Positions 48,572-60,895 of a DNA stretch of 64,000 nucleotides are shown here, piece after piece. The stretch is taken from the NCBI GenBank assembly GCA_015657535.1, contig JADHZB010001712.1, forward strand, positions 10,066 through 74,065. Reading direction: 5' to 3'. The notes under the pieces were generated by a model. That model worked only from the letters and a program-made list of their open reading frames with translations. It was not told where the DNA came from and did not search any database. Each line of letters opens with the position of its first letter. The first letter of the stretch is position 1. The DNA is from Nephromyces sp. MM_2019 (lineage: Eukaryota; Apicomplexa; Aconoidasida; Nephromycida). The translations under genes were made by a program, and so were the position numbers.

Positions 48572-51500
48572 ATGGGTTTTTCTTCGTCGTCCTCTGACTG
48601 CCAAGAGCGCATAAAAGCATATTATGGGGATATGGCAACAATGCCAGTTAAAGATTGGAAAAAGATCCCCAAAGTAGAGCTTCATTGCCATTTAGAGGGG
48701 TCTGTTTCATTACCGCAGATAATACAGGCAAGTCTCGTGGAGATAGCGTTGCTCTCTTACATTATATGCATCTGCACCAGTAAATTTCTTGCCAATCTTT
48801 AGCTGAGTAGCGTTGCTTCCCTATGGTCGTATAAATGCATATAGTCTATGAACTTGTACTAGGTATCTCTTACTATAAAATGAGGTATTTCCATGATGCA
48901 TGTGATAACTACCTGACCTCAAAACTAGTCCAGGTTATTTATTTTGCTGCGTTGCATACTTTTCAAGCCTTTATATCGTACGCTGTGAGCCGTAGTTTTC
49001 AGTACGCGTCTTTACTCTTTAAGTTTTGTAAAGCAAAATTCAATAGAATACTGTCTTTTTAAAGAATATTTCCTTCTGCACCATTTCTATGATAGCTTTT
49101 TTGTAGGTTCTACTCTCCTGCTTGTTTCAGAGTTCTGGCATCCTGCAGACTCGCCTTGTGAGATAATTGTTAATTTTCCAGAAAGTTTGCAATAAACATT
49201 CTATAAATTTAGCATAGATTTCATTTATGAAGAGTTCTAGTGGCTTTTAACTATGTGAAAATACAAAGGTTAGCTAGGATTGATTGCCTTGCATCTCCTA
49301 TTTATTAACAGAGAACAGAATCCTTTTATTAATTTTAGGAATTCAGTCGTTTAGGATTACCTTTACCCAGTAGCGAAGAATTGCATTTAAGAGAGCACTT
49401 CCTTATGGAAAGTCCCGCGGGATCTCTGTCACTTTTTCTAGAGAAGTTACATCGCTCTCAGGTAATAGAAAAGCAGGGATTCGGGATGGTGATATTTTAC
49501 TGCCCACTTGATGAATTCTTGCGAAGCTATTATTTCAATTTTTCTATTATAAAAACTTGGTAGCTTCTTTGATATTCATCCTATAACGCCAGGATAAGCT
49601 ATAAAAAATTGATCTTGAAGTAATGTTTGTCGAATCTGACCCGGTTGAGCTGTCTCACATGCCTATGCCTTACTTTTCACCTTGCATCAACTCTTGCTAC
49701 TCCTGTTAGACGGAGACTGCAATCAAATGCGCATGAAGGTCTTTTGAAATATGTAGTATTGTAACGTCAATAGGCTGAAGGGATTTTCATCATACTGTTT
49801 TGTACTTCCCTGTGTATAGCATATAATGAGTTTTTTACCTCTATTGCAGCAAGCTTTCATTATCTTCTACCCTTCAATTTTGGTGTCTATGCGTTTCATG
49901 ATTCCTGAATATTTCGCAGCTTTTCTAATTGCCACTTTCTTTTAGTTTTTATCTGATAGTTACTTTTTTTATTAAATCTTTCGGATTGTAGCTGGTTTTC
50001 TCCGACGCTGCTGGTATTGAAAGGATCGCTAGGGATCTAGTGGCACATAAATTTGAAGATGGTGTCAAGTGAGCGTCAAATTGCGTAGAGATCTGCTGTA
50101 AACACGCACTAGAACGGTAGCTCATAAGCTGAAATTTTGTTATGTCTGTATGCTATTCAACGGAAGTTACTTTGCTTATTTTTAGCTTGTAAAAAATCCA
50201 TTTAAAGGCAATTGTTGTTTGCTGAGCGGATGGCTTTGCAGGATTTTAGCCAGTGAATAAACTTTGCCAATGGCTTATTTGTTTTCACTCCTCCTTCTAT
50301 CATGATTACATGCCAAAATTTTGCATGGATTAATTGATGACTAGCTCCTTGGCGTAGATGGTGTAATAGTATGCCGCTTCATTCCAGCTTGTACGAATTT
50401 TGCTCCTGGTTGTCAGCTAATTGATTCAATATTTTAGCTTCTTTGAATTTTTAAAGTTAGACGCTCTTTTGTTTTCATGAATTTACTAGTCAGTTTACGA
50501 CTGGAAAACGAAAAAGTCATGAGCCTGAGGTGGACGTTTGCAATTTTTGCGAATCCTCTAGTTTTAAATGTAATAACTGTAAGGTGTAAATTATTTAAAA
50601 CTAGTCTGCAAGGATTTTATTGAACACCCCCCCACACACGCATATCACCCCACACGCATACATATCTCCCCACACACGCATATCACTGCACACAAACGCG
50701 CATATCACCCCCCACACACCACCCCCCACACACACATTTGTATGAACTATCGCTTAGCTGGAAAGAGGAAGCCTAAATAGATGTGATGAGATTCTTTGGC
50801 GTGCGCTATTTCTCTTACAGGTTACTTGAGATTCGCTATTCTCCGTGTTACTTGAGACAGTGGAATTCCCTTTCGCTCGCGGATATTCACGCAGCTGTGA
50901 AGAAGGGAGTTAATCAGGGGGTAGAGCTTTGCAAGAGTGAAATAGCTGTAAGTCTTTTGTAGTAATGGATATAAGTAATATTTCAGCGACTAATTTTTCC
51001 TTATTAAAGCCTAATCTATCCCCTGCCTCCTTCAAGTATAATTTGAGAAATTTGGTTTTTTTTGTGCATTATCTTCGTAGCCCTTTTTTCGCGCGCAGAC
51101 TATTATATGCACTTCAAGTATAAGTTGTGTATTCTGAAGTACCGTGATTTTGCTGTGTTAGGAGGTGCATGTGTGTGTATACGTGTGGTTGAGTGTGTGT
51201 GCATTTGCCTGCGCATGTTTTTGCGCTTGCCTTCGCGTATGTGTGGATTTTCTTTAACCTGTATTCTCCCTCGCTTTTCCTGTGTCGTATACACTTCGCT
51301 CCTACTTTTGGAGCTTTTTCCGCACACTCTCCATTTCGGAAAGGCTATTTTGATACTATCGCATGAAGCTACGCTTGAATGGTTGAATCTCCTTAAATGC
51401 ACCTCTTCTGTTTAGGTGAAGTTTTGATATTTATATTCCTCATTAAAATCTGTGCTAGGCTGAACTCTAGAAATTCTACCCTATCTGTACGTCTAGAGTC

Positions 51501-54500
51501 ATATGATTAGAATAATCTTTTAAGTTACGCTCCTGCACTTTCAGGTTGGACTAATATGTATAGGTGAGGCAGGAACTTCCGAGAAATATCTAGAGGAAGC
51601 TATCGAATTTACCCTAGAGAACAGGTAGGGTGGAAAACCCGTTGAAAAAAGTTGGGCTAATAATAGTCGCTGGTTTAGTATATCCAAATTCTCTCGCATG
51701 GCATTGGAAGCTATATTATTGAATTTGTGGTAGATGGATGCTTGAGTTATGTGTGTTTTCTATATGTGTTAAAATGAAAGCTATATTAATGAATTTATGG
51801 TAGATGGATGCTTCATGCTTGTGTGTGCTTCATGTGTGTGTGTGTTGTGTATTAACTTAATCGATGTGTGTTGCAGTGGCTACTCATCAATATTTTTTTT
51901 GGGCGCTTGTACCTTCAAGAGAGTTTAGTTGTCTTCCCACGCTAGATGTCTGTTACTCAATTGTAAACTTATTTTAATAATTACTTTATGCTTGTGTGTG
52001 CTCTTTGAGATTTTTATAGGGAAGATTTTGTTGGTTTCGATAACGCAGGTCCAGAAATCAACTTAGGGGCATTCCAAGCATCTTTTAGACGGGTACTATG
52101 AAATACTTGAGTTCCTCATGTATATAGTATGATCAAAGTCTTTTGTATATCTTATTCTTCAATAGCAGATGTAGTTGTCCTCCTGCAATGGCATTAACTT
52201 TACTGAGAGGGGGTTTAGCTCTTTACTCAGTTGTTTTTTAGCAATTAGGGTTGAGATATGCCTTAAGCAGCTTCTTTCAGGTAAATCCTGCTGGAAATCT
52301 GTAATTTTTACAAAGGCGATGCATCTATTCCTGTAGTTTTTAATGCTATCATTTGATTAATCCATGAAATTTTCCTCAGGCGTTTTTTGGGTGGTGGGAG
52401 GTTATATATATTTATTTGATTGCTTTGGAGGAAATGGAAGGAGGAGGAGTTTTTTTATGGGGTTGGGGTTTTGTTATATATTTGCTCTGGGGGTCTTTTA
52501 ATACTTTGAATTATACGTGTCATGCGTGGGATCATGTTATCTTTTTTTTGAGCATTCGAGCTGAAACCATTAGATATCTCAGGAAAGATCTAGAAATACG
52601 AGGAGATTTGAGATTAAGCAGCACAATTTTTGATGCGTATACACATATGCACACCTTATTTGTGATGTCTTACACCTTTTTTGGGCTTTTTCGAATCATG
52701 TGAGACTCGTGTTTGAAGTAGTTTGGTAAATATCTATAGTATGTAGTAACGCATTTTAATCGGTTCACGTAGGCTTTTTTCAGATTCGAAACGAAGGATT
52801 AGGTTTGACAATCCATGCTGCTGAAGACGTAGTGACAGGGAAGCCTCAAAATGCTTTGGATGCGGTGAAGATCTTGGGGGCTAGTAAGAGATTCATTAGA
52901 AGGGAGCGAAGCCAGCCTTCACACCTGTCCTCCGTATTTTGTAACTTTCATAGCTCATAAGATATAGAAAACTACCAAAAGGGTTTTTTCTATTGGAGAG
53001 GTGCCCATTTTGCATAGCCTACCGTTGTACTTTGCTGTAAAAAAAATTAGCCAGGCCGAGTTTTTGGCGGTTTTCTTTTGTGAATATGGTTTTTTCTTTT
53101 CATTTCAGTATTTGAGTTACATTGAGGTTTTAAAACCTATCAATCTCTTCTGGAGTTTGTAGCTTCTATAGTCTTTAGAAAAATGAAATTTTGAGAAGAA
53201 AGTAATTTTCAACATGATCAAAATAAAGTAGCAAGATTATTATAGGGAGATTCAAGTTTTTCCGCTGCTGCCATGCTGTGCTTCTCGAAATCGCCCATAT
53301 TCCAGAATTTTCATCGGTCCAATGCCACCTTTCGCATCATTTCAACTTGGAAGGAGATAAATTTTTTTCACATTGTGCTGCATACTATTTTCCCCTCATT
53401 AAGTGGCGTAAAAACTTTTACCTAAGGCATCATCTATGGTTTTCCTAAATTAAAATAATTTTCTACTTTTTTTACAGAATAAATTGCTCCTTTTGTGCAT
53501 GATGCTGCTTTGAAGTGATGTTGACAATTGGTCCCTAGCTTTTTTCCGCTTATACATGATTCAGTATGAGATTTATGCACTTGTTTTTCACCAATGGTAG
53601 CGTCCTATTAACTAGAAAATGCTTAATTTTAGTTTTTTGATGCTTTTAAGCCTTCTGCGCCTTTGTTTTTACAGGCCGTGTAGGCCATGGTATACAATTA
53701 TGGAATTTTCCTGATGCTCTTGATGTTATTCGAAGGGAAGATGTTCTTCTGGAAATCTGCCCCTCATCGAATATAGTAACAGGTGGGTTGCTGGATAGCA
53801 ACGATATGCGATCAAGTCTAGTTTAATTCTTTAGTGCAATCATTATAGAGTTTTTAGCTACCGGTAGATTTCGAAATATCTCAAGTTGTCTAACTATGGG
53901 ATGTCTTCTTTTACCTGCTCATCTTTTTACTTTGTGGAATTACACACGATAATATCTGAGCTAACCTCTGAATTTTATGCTTGTTTATTAACTAAGCTTT
54001 GGATGTGGATTCGTTTAGGAAGTGCCTATAGTATTCAGGACCACCCTGTGAAATTCCTGTATGATTCTGGTGTGAAGCTCAGCATCAGCACTGATGATCC
54101 TGGAGTTTGCTCTTGCACCTTGAGTGGTAAAGCAGCGCTGGAGCCTTGTTTATTTCTTAGCTGTGTGGTTCATACGCAATGAGAAATTAATTGCCTTATC
54201 TTTTGAAGTCCATCGTAGCGGGCATTTTTTGTACTTAAGCATTCATTCGGGATTTCTACTAGCATTTAATTTCTTCAGGCTAATCGTGTAGAATTTTTTG
54301 CTGTTTCAAAGTGTGTAAATTTTTTTATTCAGTGTAAGGTTGGATGGCAATATGACTGGTATTTTTGTTCTTGCGAAACACCTGTTCACTATATTACTGA
54401 AATTCTCATAAAGTACTGCACTGATCTCGTTATATCGTTGCCGTGGCATGCATATAAATCACAGCGCATATCTATGAGTAGTTGCTTGAGAATGCATTAA

Positions 54501-54797
54501 TACATCAGTTGTAGACTTATTAAATGGATAAAGCTATATGGTGTATTACCCATTCAGAGCCAACTATGCGCTTCTCTCTGTTTTTTTAGGTATACATGGC
54601 TGAAAAGTTCATACATGGGTTAAGTCCTTGCCAACGAAATGCTGCTATGATTGTGCGTTATAGGCGAGTACGCTTTACTAAGCTCCCAGTTTGGTTTCAC
54701 GGAAGAAGACTTTTTGAGGATAAATCGCTGGGCACTTGAAAAATCTTTCTTGGCTAATGAAATAACGGATAGTATACGGACCAAGTTTTTTACGTAA
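48572..54797 (+). CDS. ADA: Adenosine deaminase, 361 aa
   Basis: Zinc-dependent deamination of (deoxy)adenosine to (deoxy)inosine in purine salvage, cytosolic. Ten exons with consistent phases: 48572-48727, 49339-49461, 49992-50068, 50821-50947, 51545-51624, 52020-52092, 52784-52883, 53675-53782, 54019-54126 and 54664-54797. All ligand and catalytic positions of the amidohydrolase fold are present: H38 and H40 in ELHCHLEG, H223 and E226 in IHAAED, H250 in RVGHG, and D307/D308 in STDDP. The substrate-site region DFVGFDNAGPE and the C-terminal FGFTEEDFLRINRWALEKSF also match. Length equals the family norm (about 350). The first intron starts with GC (CAG|GCAAGT), a GC-AG intron. Intron 3 holds a CA-rich minisatellite and intron 5 a local duplication. 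The frame is intact, so an active enzyme is expected. Confidence 0.95.
50626..50745. repeat. C/A-rich minisatellite in ADA intron 3
   Basis: Repeated units of CACACGCATATCACCCC with variants fill about 120 bp of the intron, ending about 75 bp before the exon 4 acceptor. Unlike the PRP19 repeats, here the CA-rich strand is the transcribed-sense strand. Confidence 0.85.
51707..51813. repeat. Two-copy direct repeat in ADA intron 5
   Basis: A segment of about 37 bp (GAAGCTATATTATTGAATTT and onward to GGATGCTT) at 51707-51743 recurs with three substitutions and one insertion at 51775-51813, followed by GT-rich sequence. Confidence 0.8.
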
Positions 54798-57655
54798 ATC
54801 CATGGCCTCAAAACACCCTTTTGCGGTAGGATTTATTGGTAAAAAAGGGTTAGATTTAAGTTCAATTACGGAATAACTTGTTTATCTGTAGCTGGAGGGA
54901 TTTGGCGCCATCAATTTAAAGACTGGCAGTTGCTGCTTGTCAGATAATGCCATCCGCAGGGAATGGCTTTAATATGACACAAGTGATTTTTTGAAGTATC
55001 TTGCCGGTTCATGAAGATTTATTCTTCAGTATAGCTTAGTTCTATCCAATGAACGAGAAACTTTATGACTGAGTGATCCATTGCATCGTTATCCGCATAA
55101 AACTTCACGCAGAGCTGTGAGGTACCCACAGTGTGAAGGTATTTCGCGAAGAAGTGTATTAGAGCTTCTCAAGCTCCAATTAACGTGGTTCGTTTGCTAC
55201 TTTAAGTGTATGTTTGTCTAATAAGGTAGGCGCTACAGAAGCTTCGCATTCGATGCAACCAATTCATACCAGTATGCCTTTTGTGACGTTGGATGAACCC
55301 TGGTTAAGGGCAAGGCAGAAATAGCTCAAAGCCGTACTAAACCACAAAGTGAGCTGCCGCACAAAATTCGCAGCATCGATATCTATAAATAGAGAAAGAG
55401 CATTGACTCTTCAAAGCAGTACTTATAGAAGTCAAGCAGAATCCTTCGCCTAGAAATTGTAAGCAGCACTCTTGGAAAGCATTAGGGAATGAAGGAGGTG
55501 TAGCTTTCGGCAGAGCGAAAGCCTGATATTCACCTCATAAATAGTTATGAAAACCGCTAGAGCATTTACTTAAATTTTACGCATTTCTTAGTAACCAAGA
55601 CCGTTGCCTAAGAAAGCACTTACAAATGAAATAGCCCATATATTGAAAATGCGCATTTTCCTCGTTATGGAAAGAAAGAGCAATGCGCACGTACAAGATG
55701 TAGCAATTCTCTTATTCTTCCATTTGCTTTTTCAAGGATTTGAACGAGGGTTGCCAAATTTCACAGAGTGAATAAATGGCGGTTTAGGGGTAGATAGGTT
55801 CATGGAATTTCCGCTTTTTCCAAAATATTACACCGTATTGAGCATATATCTAGCGACGTAGCACACGCTGTTAGCGATTTTATTCGCCGTAGGCGGATCG
55901 GTAGTACTATGTGAAACTTTCAAGGGCTCAGCAGTTGAGAAGCTACTCCAAAAAATGGGAGTACATAAAATGGCAAGTCACTGCCGAAATACTTCCCATT
56001 GGAGGCAGGACATGCTTCTGCCGATAGTGTACTCATTGAATAAATTCCACTGCTCCGTCAAGACCTGTCGATGGAATTGTAACCTGTTCCTACATGGTTG
56101 CAGTTATTTTTGCGAATCTGCAGCCCTCAGAGCGCACATCGATTAATGGGCCAGTCTAGAAAAGATAAGATAGAAAGGTGGTCGCGGGCAAGCTAATTCA
56201 AGAAAGAGATTGCACTGAGTTTCTATTCATTTACTCTTTGGCAGTCATATGCAAGCTCCTGCCAAAAAATGATTCGCGATATGCTTATTTAGAAAGAATT
56301 GTACATTCGTTGAGTATATATATCCATAAATAATCGCCATGTTTGGGTGCTCTCTGGAAACAAGGTGGCAAGCATGCTCAAGCGTTTGTGTGGAGTCCGC
56401 GAATTAAAAAGCAAAACTGTGCAAATGAGGATGTGACCGGGTAGAAATTACTGCTAAATAGGAATGGATTAGCTGGCACTTTCCTTTGCGCTACCTTCTA
56501 CGTGTAAAAAAAATGTTAAGTTTATTCCATATATTCCCTGCATAACTGGATTATTACATTGTTTTTTTACAATAACAAATTTAGTTTTCCATTAACAATT
56601 ACATTCGCGTTTGGAATCTCTTTCAAATTGCGGGCTGCGTTGCTGAAATAGGAATTAAAAAGGCTTACAAAGTTCATTCTTGCGGAAGTACTTTTTATTA
56701 GAAACACCATGAAACTTTGGTGGGACGGAGTTTGTTACGCGATGCTGCAGCACGAAATAAGAATTCCCTTTGTTGGTAACTAAAGTTTGAACAACTGTCA
56801 GTGATAAGATAAGCTTCAAAACCCCACTACTGGACTGCAAATGAAGGGGCTATGCATTTTTGACTAAAGCCAAAATGAAAAACGGTTTCATTTTGTCATG
56901 CAGCCGCATCTGAGTAGAAAGGCTAGTAAAATGAAGATTCCATCCCCCGCTTGGAAGCATCAGAAATACGCATTATAGAAAAAAATTACCAAATGAGGCT
57001 GCGAGCTATATCCCAAAAATTGAGCAAGCGCCTGTCGCCCTGAAGTGCTTTTTCTGGATCAGATGTCTTTGCGGTATATCCCGAACGCAAGAAAGGACAT
57101 TAAACAGCAAAGCCATAGTGACAACTACAACGCGCGCACGGGTCCAAAAAATAAAAACAATCAAGCCCAATATCGAGCTTTGTTGGTCAAGCCAGGGTTT
57201 CAAAATTTTTTAATTGGATATTATAAGAATAAGTAATTAATTAATAACGAATAAAAAATACAAGTGATATTTTAGCCCCAATATCACAGGTATTTCAAAG
57301 TTAGTGGGTTAAAAACATTCTTGCTATATTCTTTATCAAATTAATACTTTTAGTTTGTAATTTTATGGCTGAAGCTCGCTTCTTGAATACGCTTTACGGC
57401 CAACAGGGCTAGGTAACTTAAAAACTATCGCAGGCAGAAATCTTAGAAAACCGCATTTGGTAAGCTTTGGCGTAGCACTGTAGATTACAGAAGGAGTTTA
57501 CTTCGTAAAATTTGGAGTTCGTACATGTCAGTTACAAATCGAAACACAGTCTACTAAAGGAAGCACGTCCAGATTTTCGGCCAAAAAGACTCAAGATTAG
57601 CATTAATACCCTTGGTAAACAACGCTCAGCGGCTTGCTTCTTTAATAATTAGCGA
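54798..57655. other. Intergenic region between ADA and the ZSWIM7-like gene
   Basis: About 2.9 kb between two converging genes. Only short ORFs of chance-like composition were seen on either strand (for example 55955-56146 plus, 56655-56840 minus). Nothing supported. Confidence 0.55.
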
Positions 57656-59203
57656 TTATACGCAGCAGCTACCTGCTTCAGCGAGGTATCTAGAATACTC
57701 GAGCTTGGTACATTGCTTAGAAAATGCCAATGAGCCTGTTCTAAGGGCAATGAAAGCGGCCATTACGTGCTTACACTGACGAGGGAGAGACAACACATAG
57801 GGTAGAGAATGAAGACATTTAAGCGTTGCAATCGGTACGGCAGTAACAGAATGGAATTCAGCAAGAGACAAATATAAAATTACCAAAAGGCGTAATAGCC
57901 TTAAGCGACTGCCATCATGCAACGCAGAAGTGATAGTGAAGGCTCGCGGCATATAACTGTAGTGATATTGCCTTCAGATCATATGAGTTGGCAACAAATA
58001 TCTCCATCTGATAGCTGGTGTGAAATGGAAAATATGTGCTCACGCATAATAAGAACATTAAAAATTCATCGTAGTGCAACATGATTACTCGTATAATTGA
58101 GCGCCTACCCGTTTATAAAGTAATTTAGAAATTATAATAGCATTATATAAACAATACTTTCGCACCCACCAAGTGATTGGAGCAGGCAAATTTTTGCTAA
58201 AACATCAAACCTTTCACTACTTATGGCGAAAAAATTCAATTATCCTTACATTCTAACTAGTAATTTAAATATTTTCAATACTTTAACGCATTTAAACAGC
58301 AAAGAGTTAGTTCAGATATTGTCATGGAAGCTCACCAAAAAATCGTGCTGAGCCCTCAAGACGTTTTCTTGATAGTATGGGCCTATTAGGGCAAAATAAA
58401 GGGGACATATACGAAACTCAACTATTGTGATGAGATTGCAAAGACATACGCAAATAATTTGTTGGGGCCAAAAATTAAGCAAAGGGTAAATTATAAAGAG
58501 CGCTTCAAAAATAAAAAACTCGACAATGCTGCGCAGATAGAAAAATTTGCGAGAAGGCGTTGCAAACATTGAACCCATGCAGGGCTGCTACACAGGCAAA
58601 ACATTGGGAAGCTTCCTTTATTTCTACGAGATATAATTGTTTGTGTGGGGAAAGTACATGCCAAAGTTTTTTATTTTACTTGAGCGGGGGCCACTGTCGT
58701 TGAAGCCGAATATCCATTTAACCGCAATGAAAAGGGCGGGCAAGGGGAAAAAAAATCATACAAGCGAGCTACTAGATTTAGAGGGTGATAAACTTTTCCA
58801 CCAAAAAAATAAAGGTAGTAAAGAATGGAGTGACCCAAAAACCAAAATTACATTACGGTGTAGTATCAATAAGCTGCACAGAAAGAAAACCGCGCTAACT
58901 TTTGAAAGAAAATCCACTGAGGTATGCTCACTGAAAACGCCTAAAATAGTTTATTGAGATATGCACACTGAAAATATCAAGTTTCTTAGGGGCTGCCCTC
59001 ATGAATGTTATTATCTTGAAAAAACTAACAAGAGCAGTAGCCATCAAGTACAAGGTATTTTTCGTCTGACAAAGAACCTCTAACTTGAAAGTGGTACCTC
59101 CCGTCAATTGTATAAAAATAGTCAACTTTACGCCTGTCAACTAATTGGAGGGCTCTGTCAAGCATCTTCGGGTTCAACGCTTGAAGTGCGGCACACAGGC
59201 TAT
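57656..59203 (-). CDS. ZSWIM7/SWS1 homologue (SWIM zinc-finger, Shu complex), 5' end not resolved
   Basis: SWS1-type proteins pair with RAD51 paralogues in the Shu complex and promote RAD51 filaments in homologous recombination. Three exons were linked by phase: 59203-59030, 58382-58336 and 57775-57656, phases 1 and 0. Exon A has LQALNPKMLDRALQLVDRR, matching the family's ALDLVDRxS region, then a beta stretch and GYCSC, the first CxC of the SWIM motif. The 47-nt exon B adds P-YYQENVLRAQHDFL, equivalent to the PAFAFSVL segment. Exon C starts CKHVMAAFIAL, the CxH with the following helix. Together they give a complete CxCx(n)CxH SWIM finger. Introns of 647 and 560 nt are long. A coding-like stretch near 59310-59375 (QLLTVKHAIQACLPP) may be an upstream exon; the start codon was not found. 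The CDS is therefore partial at its 5' end. Confidence 0.78.
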
Positions 59204-60275
59204 CTGCATGGAGATAACATAAAATCTTTCCACAGCATCAATACAATTTCCACCATGAAAGATGGTAAAAATACCGAGGGGGCAAACAGGCTTGAATAGC
59301 ATGCTTCACAGTCAATAATTGAGCAGCAAAGCCTGCAAAAGATTGCAGTTTTCACCACGTTCAAATAATTTATCGTAACAAACAGAAAATTTCACTTAAA
59401 AATCTTCATCATAGATTTTGAAAGCACAAAACCTTCTCAGGCAAAAGGTTGATAAGATCCCTGAGTTAGTCACATAAAAGAAAATCCCTTCCCACTTAAA
59501 CAGGAAAAAGGAGAAATGTTTTTAAAAAGCTTCCAGCCATAGAGTAGCAGCCTCGAGCCTTTTTTATTATATTTTTATGGAAAAAGACTATTTTTCATCA
59601 CAATGATAGCCTCTAAATTATATTTAATTTCTGATATATTCCTTTACAGCAATGTATCCCCATGCATCGCAGAAATAATTTTTGTACTCTCTGCGTATAT
59701 ATCTAGACAGCCAAAAATTTTCATTCAAGCATCGCGTTATCTACTCAGCCCCAGATGAAAAGCTTGACAATATGCTCCTTTGTAAATAGAGGTTGAGGCT
59801 TCTTTTTGAATGATAAAGATAATATATGGTCTTAAATTACTCTAAGCATGACCAGCAGTACAAGAAGGGGAAATTACTCGCCTGAAAGCTACATAGTAAA
59901 TTAGTGCTGGACTAAACATGCTGCATAAATGTGCCCCTGTGAATATTTTGAATAGTTCAAAAAACTAAAAGATAAACTTTGGCACCATTTCGGGCAACAT
60001 CATTGACATTCATTGGGATATTCAAGATTCCGCTTACTCGTTGAGCAATGGCTTAATAGGGAATACCCAGCCGATTCCACTACAAAAAAAAGCAGCAAAA
60101 GCAATTTCTATCTGTGATGCACACCATTTTTAGCAAACCCAAAAGTCAAATTGATCGTGTTTGTGAACTTTTTCGGGCGTTTCACTGGGTTTGATTTTGA
60201 GAGTACGATTACGATGTCTGCTGTTGTGAATAATTTGATGATGAATTTTTTCATTGCACAACAAAGAACATGAGC

Positions 60276-60895
60276 TTATTGTAAAATAATAGCACCTGCG
60301 CTGTCATCATCTTCATCATTATCGCATTGGATACTTGAAAAAGGGTCACCCAAACGACTGCTAAGTCGTTGAAATAAATCCTCGTACAAGCTTATGGAGG
60401 GGACATCCAGCTCCTCTCCAGGTTCTAAAAAAACACACGAAAGAATTTCATGCAAGCTCCAACAAACTTATTTTACGTACCGAAGATTTCTGATAAGGGA
60501 AAGAAAAAGCACCTAACTCGGCAAGTAAAACTGCTTTGCACGAAGCAATGCTAAACTGTGGTTTAACTGGAGAGGTAAAAATTGGCTTCGAAGATAATTA
60601 AGCGCCATTACAGCTAAAGCTATTAAATAAGTAGATAGTGGTGAGGCCATTCAAATAGTTTACCTGCCTTTCGTGATATTCTCATCCCGGGCATCTAATA
60701 ATTTTCATACTCCAAAAGAAATAAAGATTTCAAGGGATTCTATTCCTGCATATTTGGTAGTATCGCTTCAATAATCTAGTATCAGAAAAAGCCTTCACCC
60801 GCCAAAAAGTAGGAGAAATTTCCAAAATAGCTACTATACTCTCACAAGTGCTTAGTGGTAATCAAAACCCTGAAAATTCGCGAATTACGGAACAT
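60276..60895 (-). CDS. Small protein, 97 aa, five exons including a 9-nt microexon
   Basis: Exons: 60895-60846, 60765-60711, 60694-60664, 60489-60481 (9 nt) and 60424-60276, phases 2, 0, 1, 1, closing at TAA. The first in-frame ATG after an upstream stop gives MFRNSRIFRVLITTKHF, an Arg/Asn/Ser-rich start that could be a mitochondrial targeting segment. The middle reads GMPGMRISRKAEIFEPGEEL, assembled across three junctions. The C-terminal exon is clearly coding (SISLYEDLFQRLSSRLGDPF) and ends acidic (DNDEDDDSAG). The microexon contributes EIF and is flanked by good sites (CTTATCAG and GTACGT). The last exon is the best supported; the exon 2 acceptor (TATTGAAG) is the weakest. I do not recognise the family. 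The short protein could also be the end of a longer one. Confidence 0.58.

Noticed and set aside
48168..48614. Plus-strand 148-codon ORF overlapping the ADA start
   Set aside because: It has no ATG near its start, is rich in L/F/S/C, and overlaps ADA exon 1 in a different frame.
58637..58957. Plus-strand 106-codon lysine-rich ORF
   Set aside because: No ATG at its start, and it lies antisense within a ZSWIM7 intron; its composition follows the A-rich strand.
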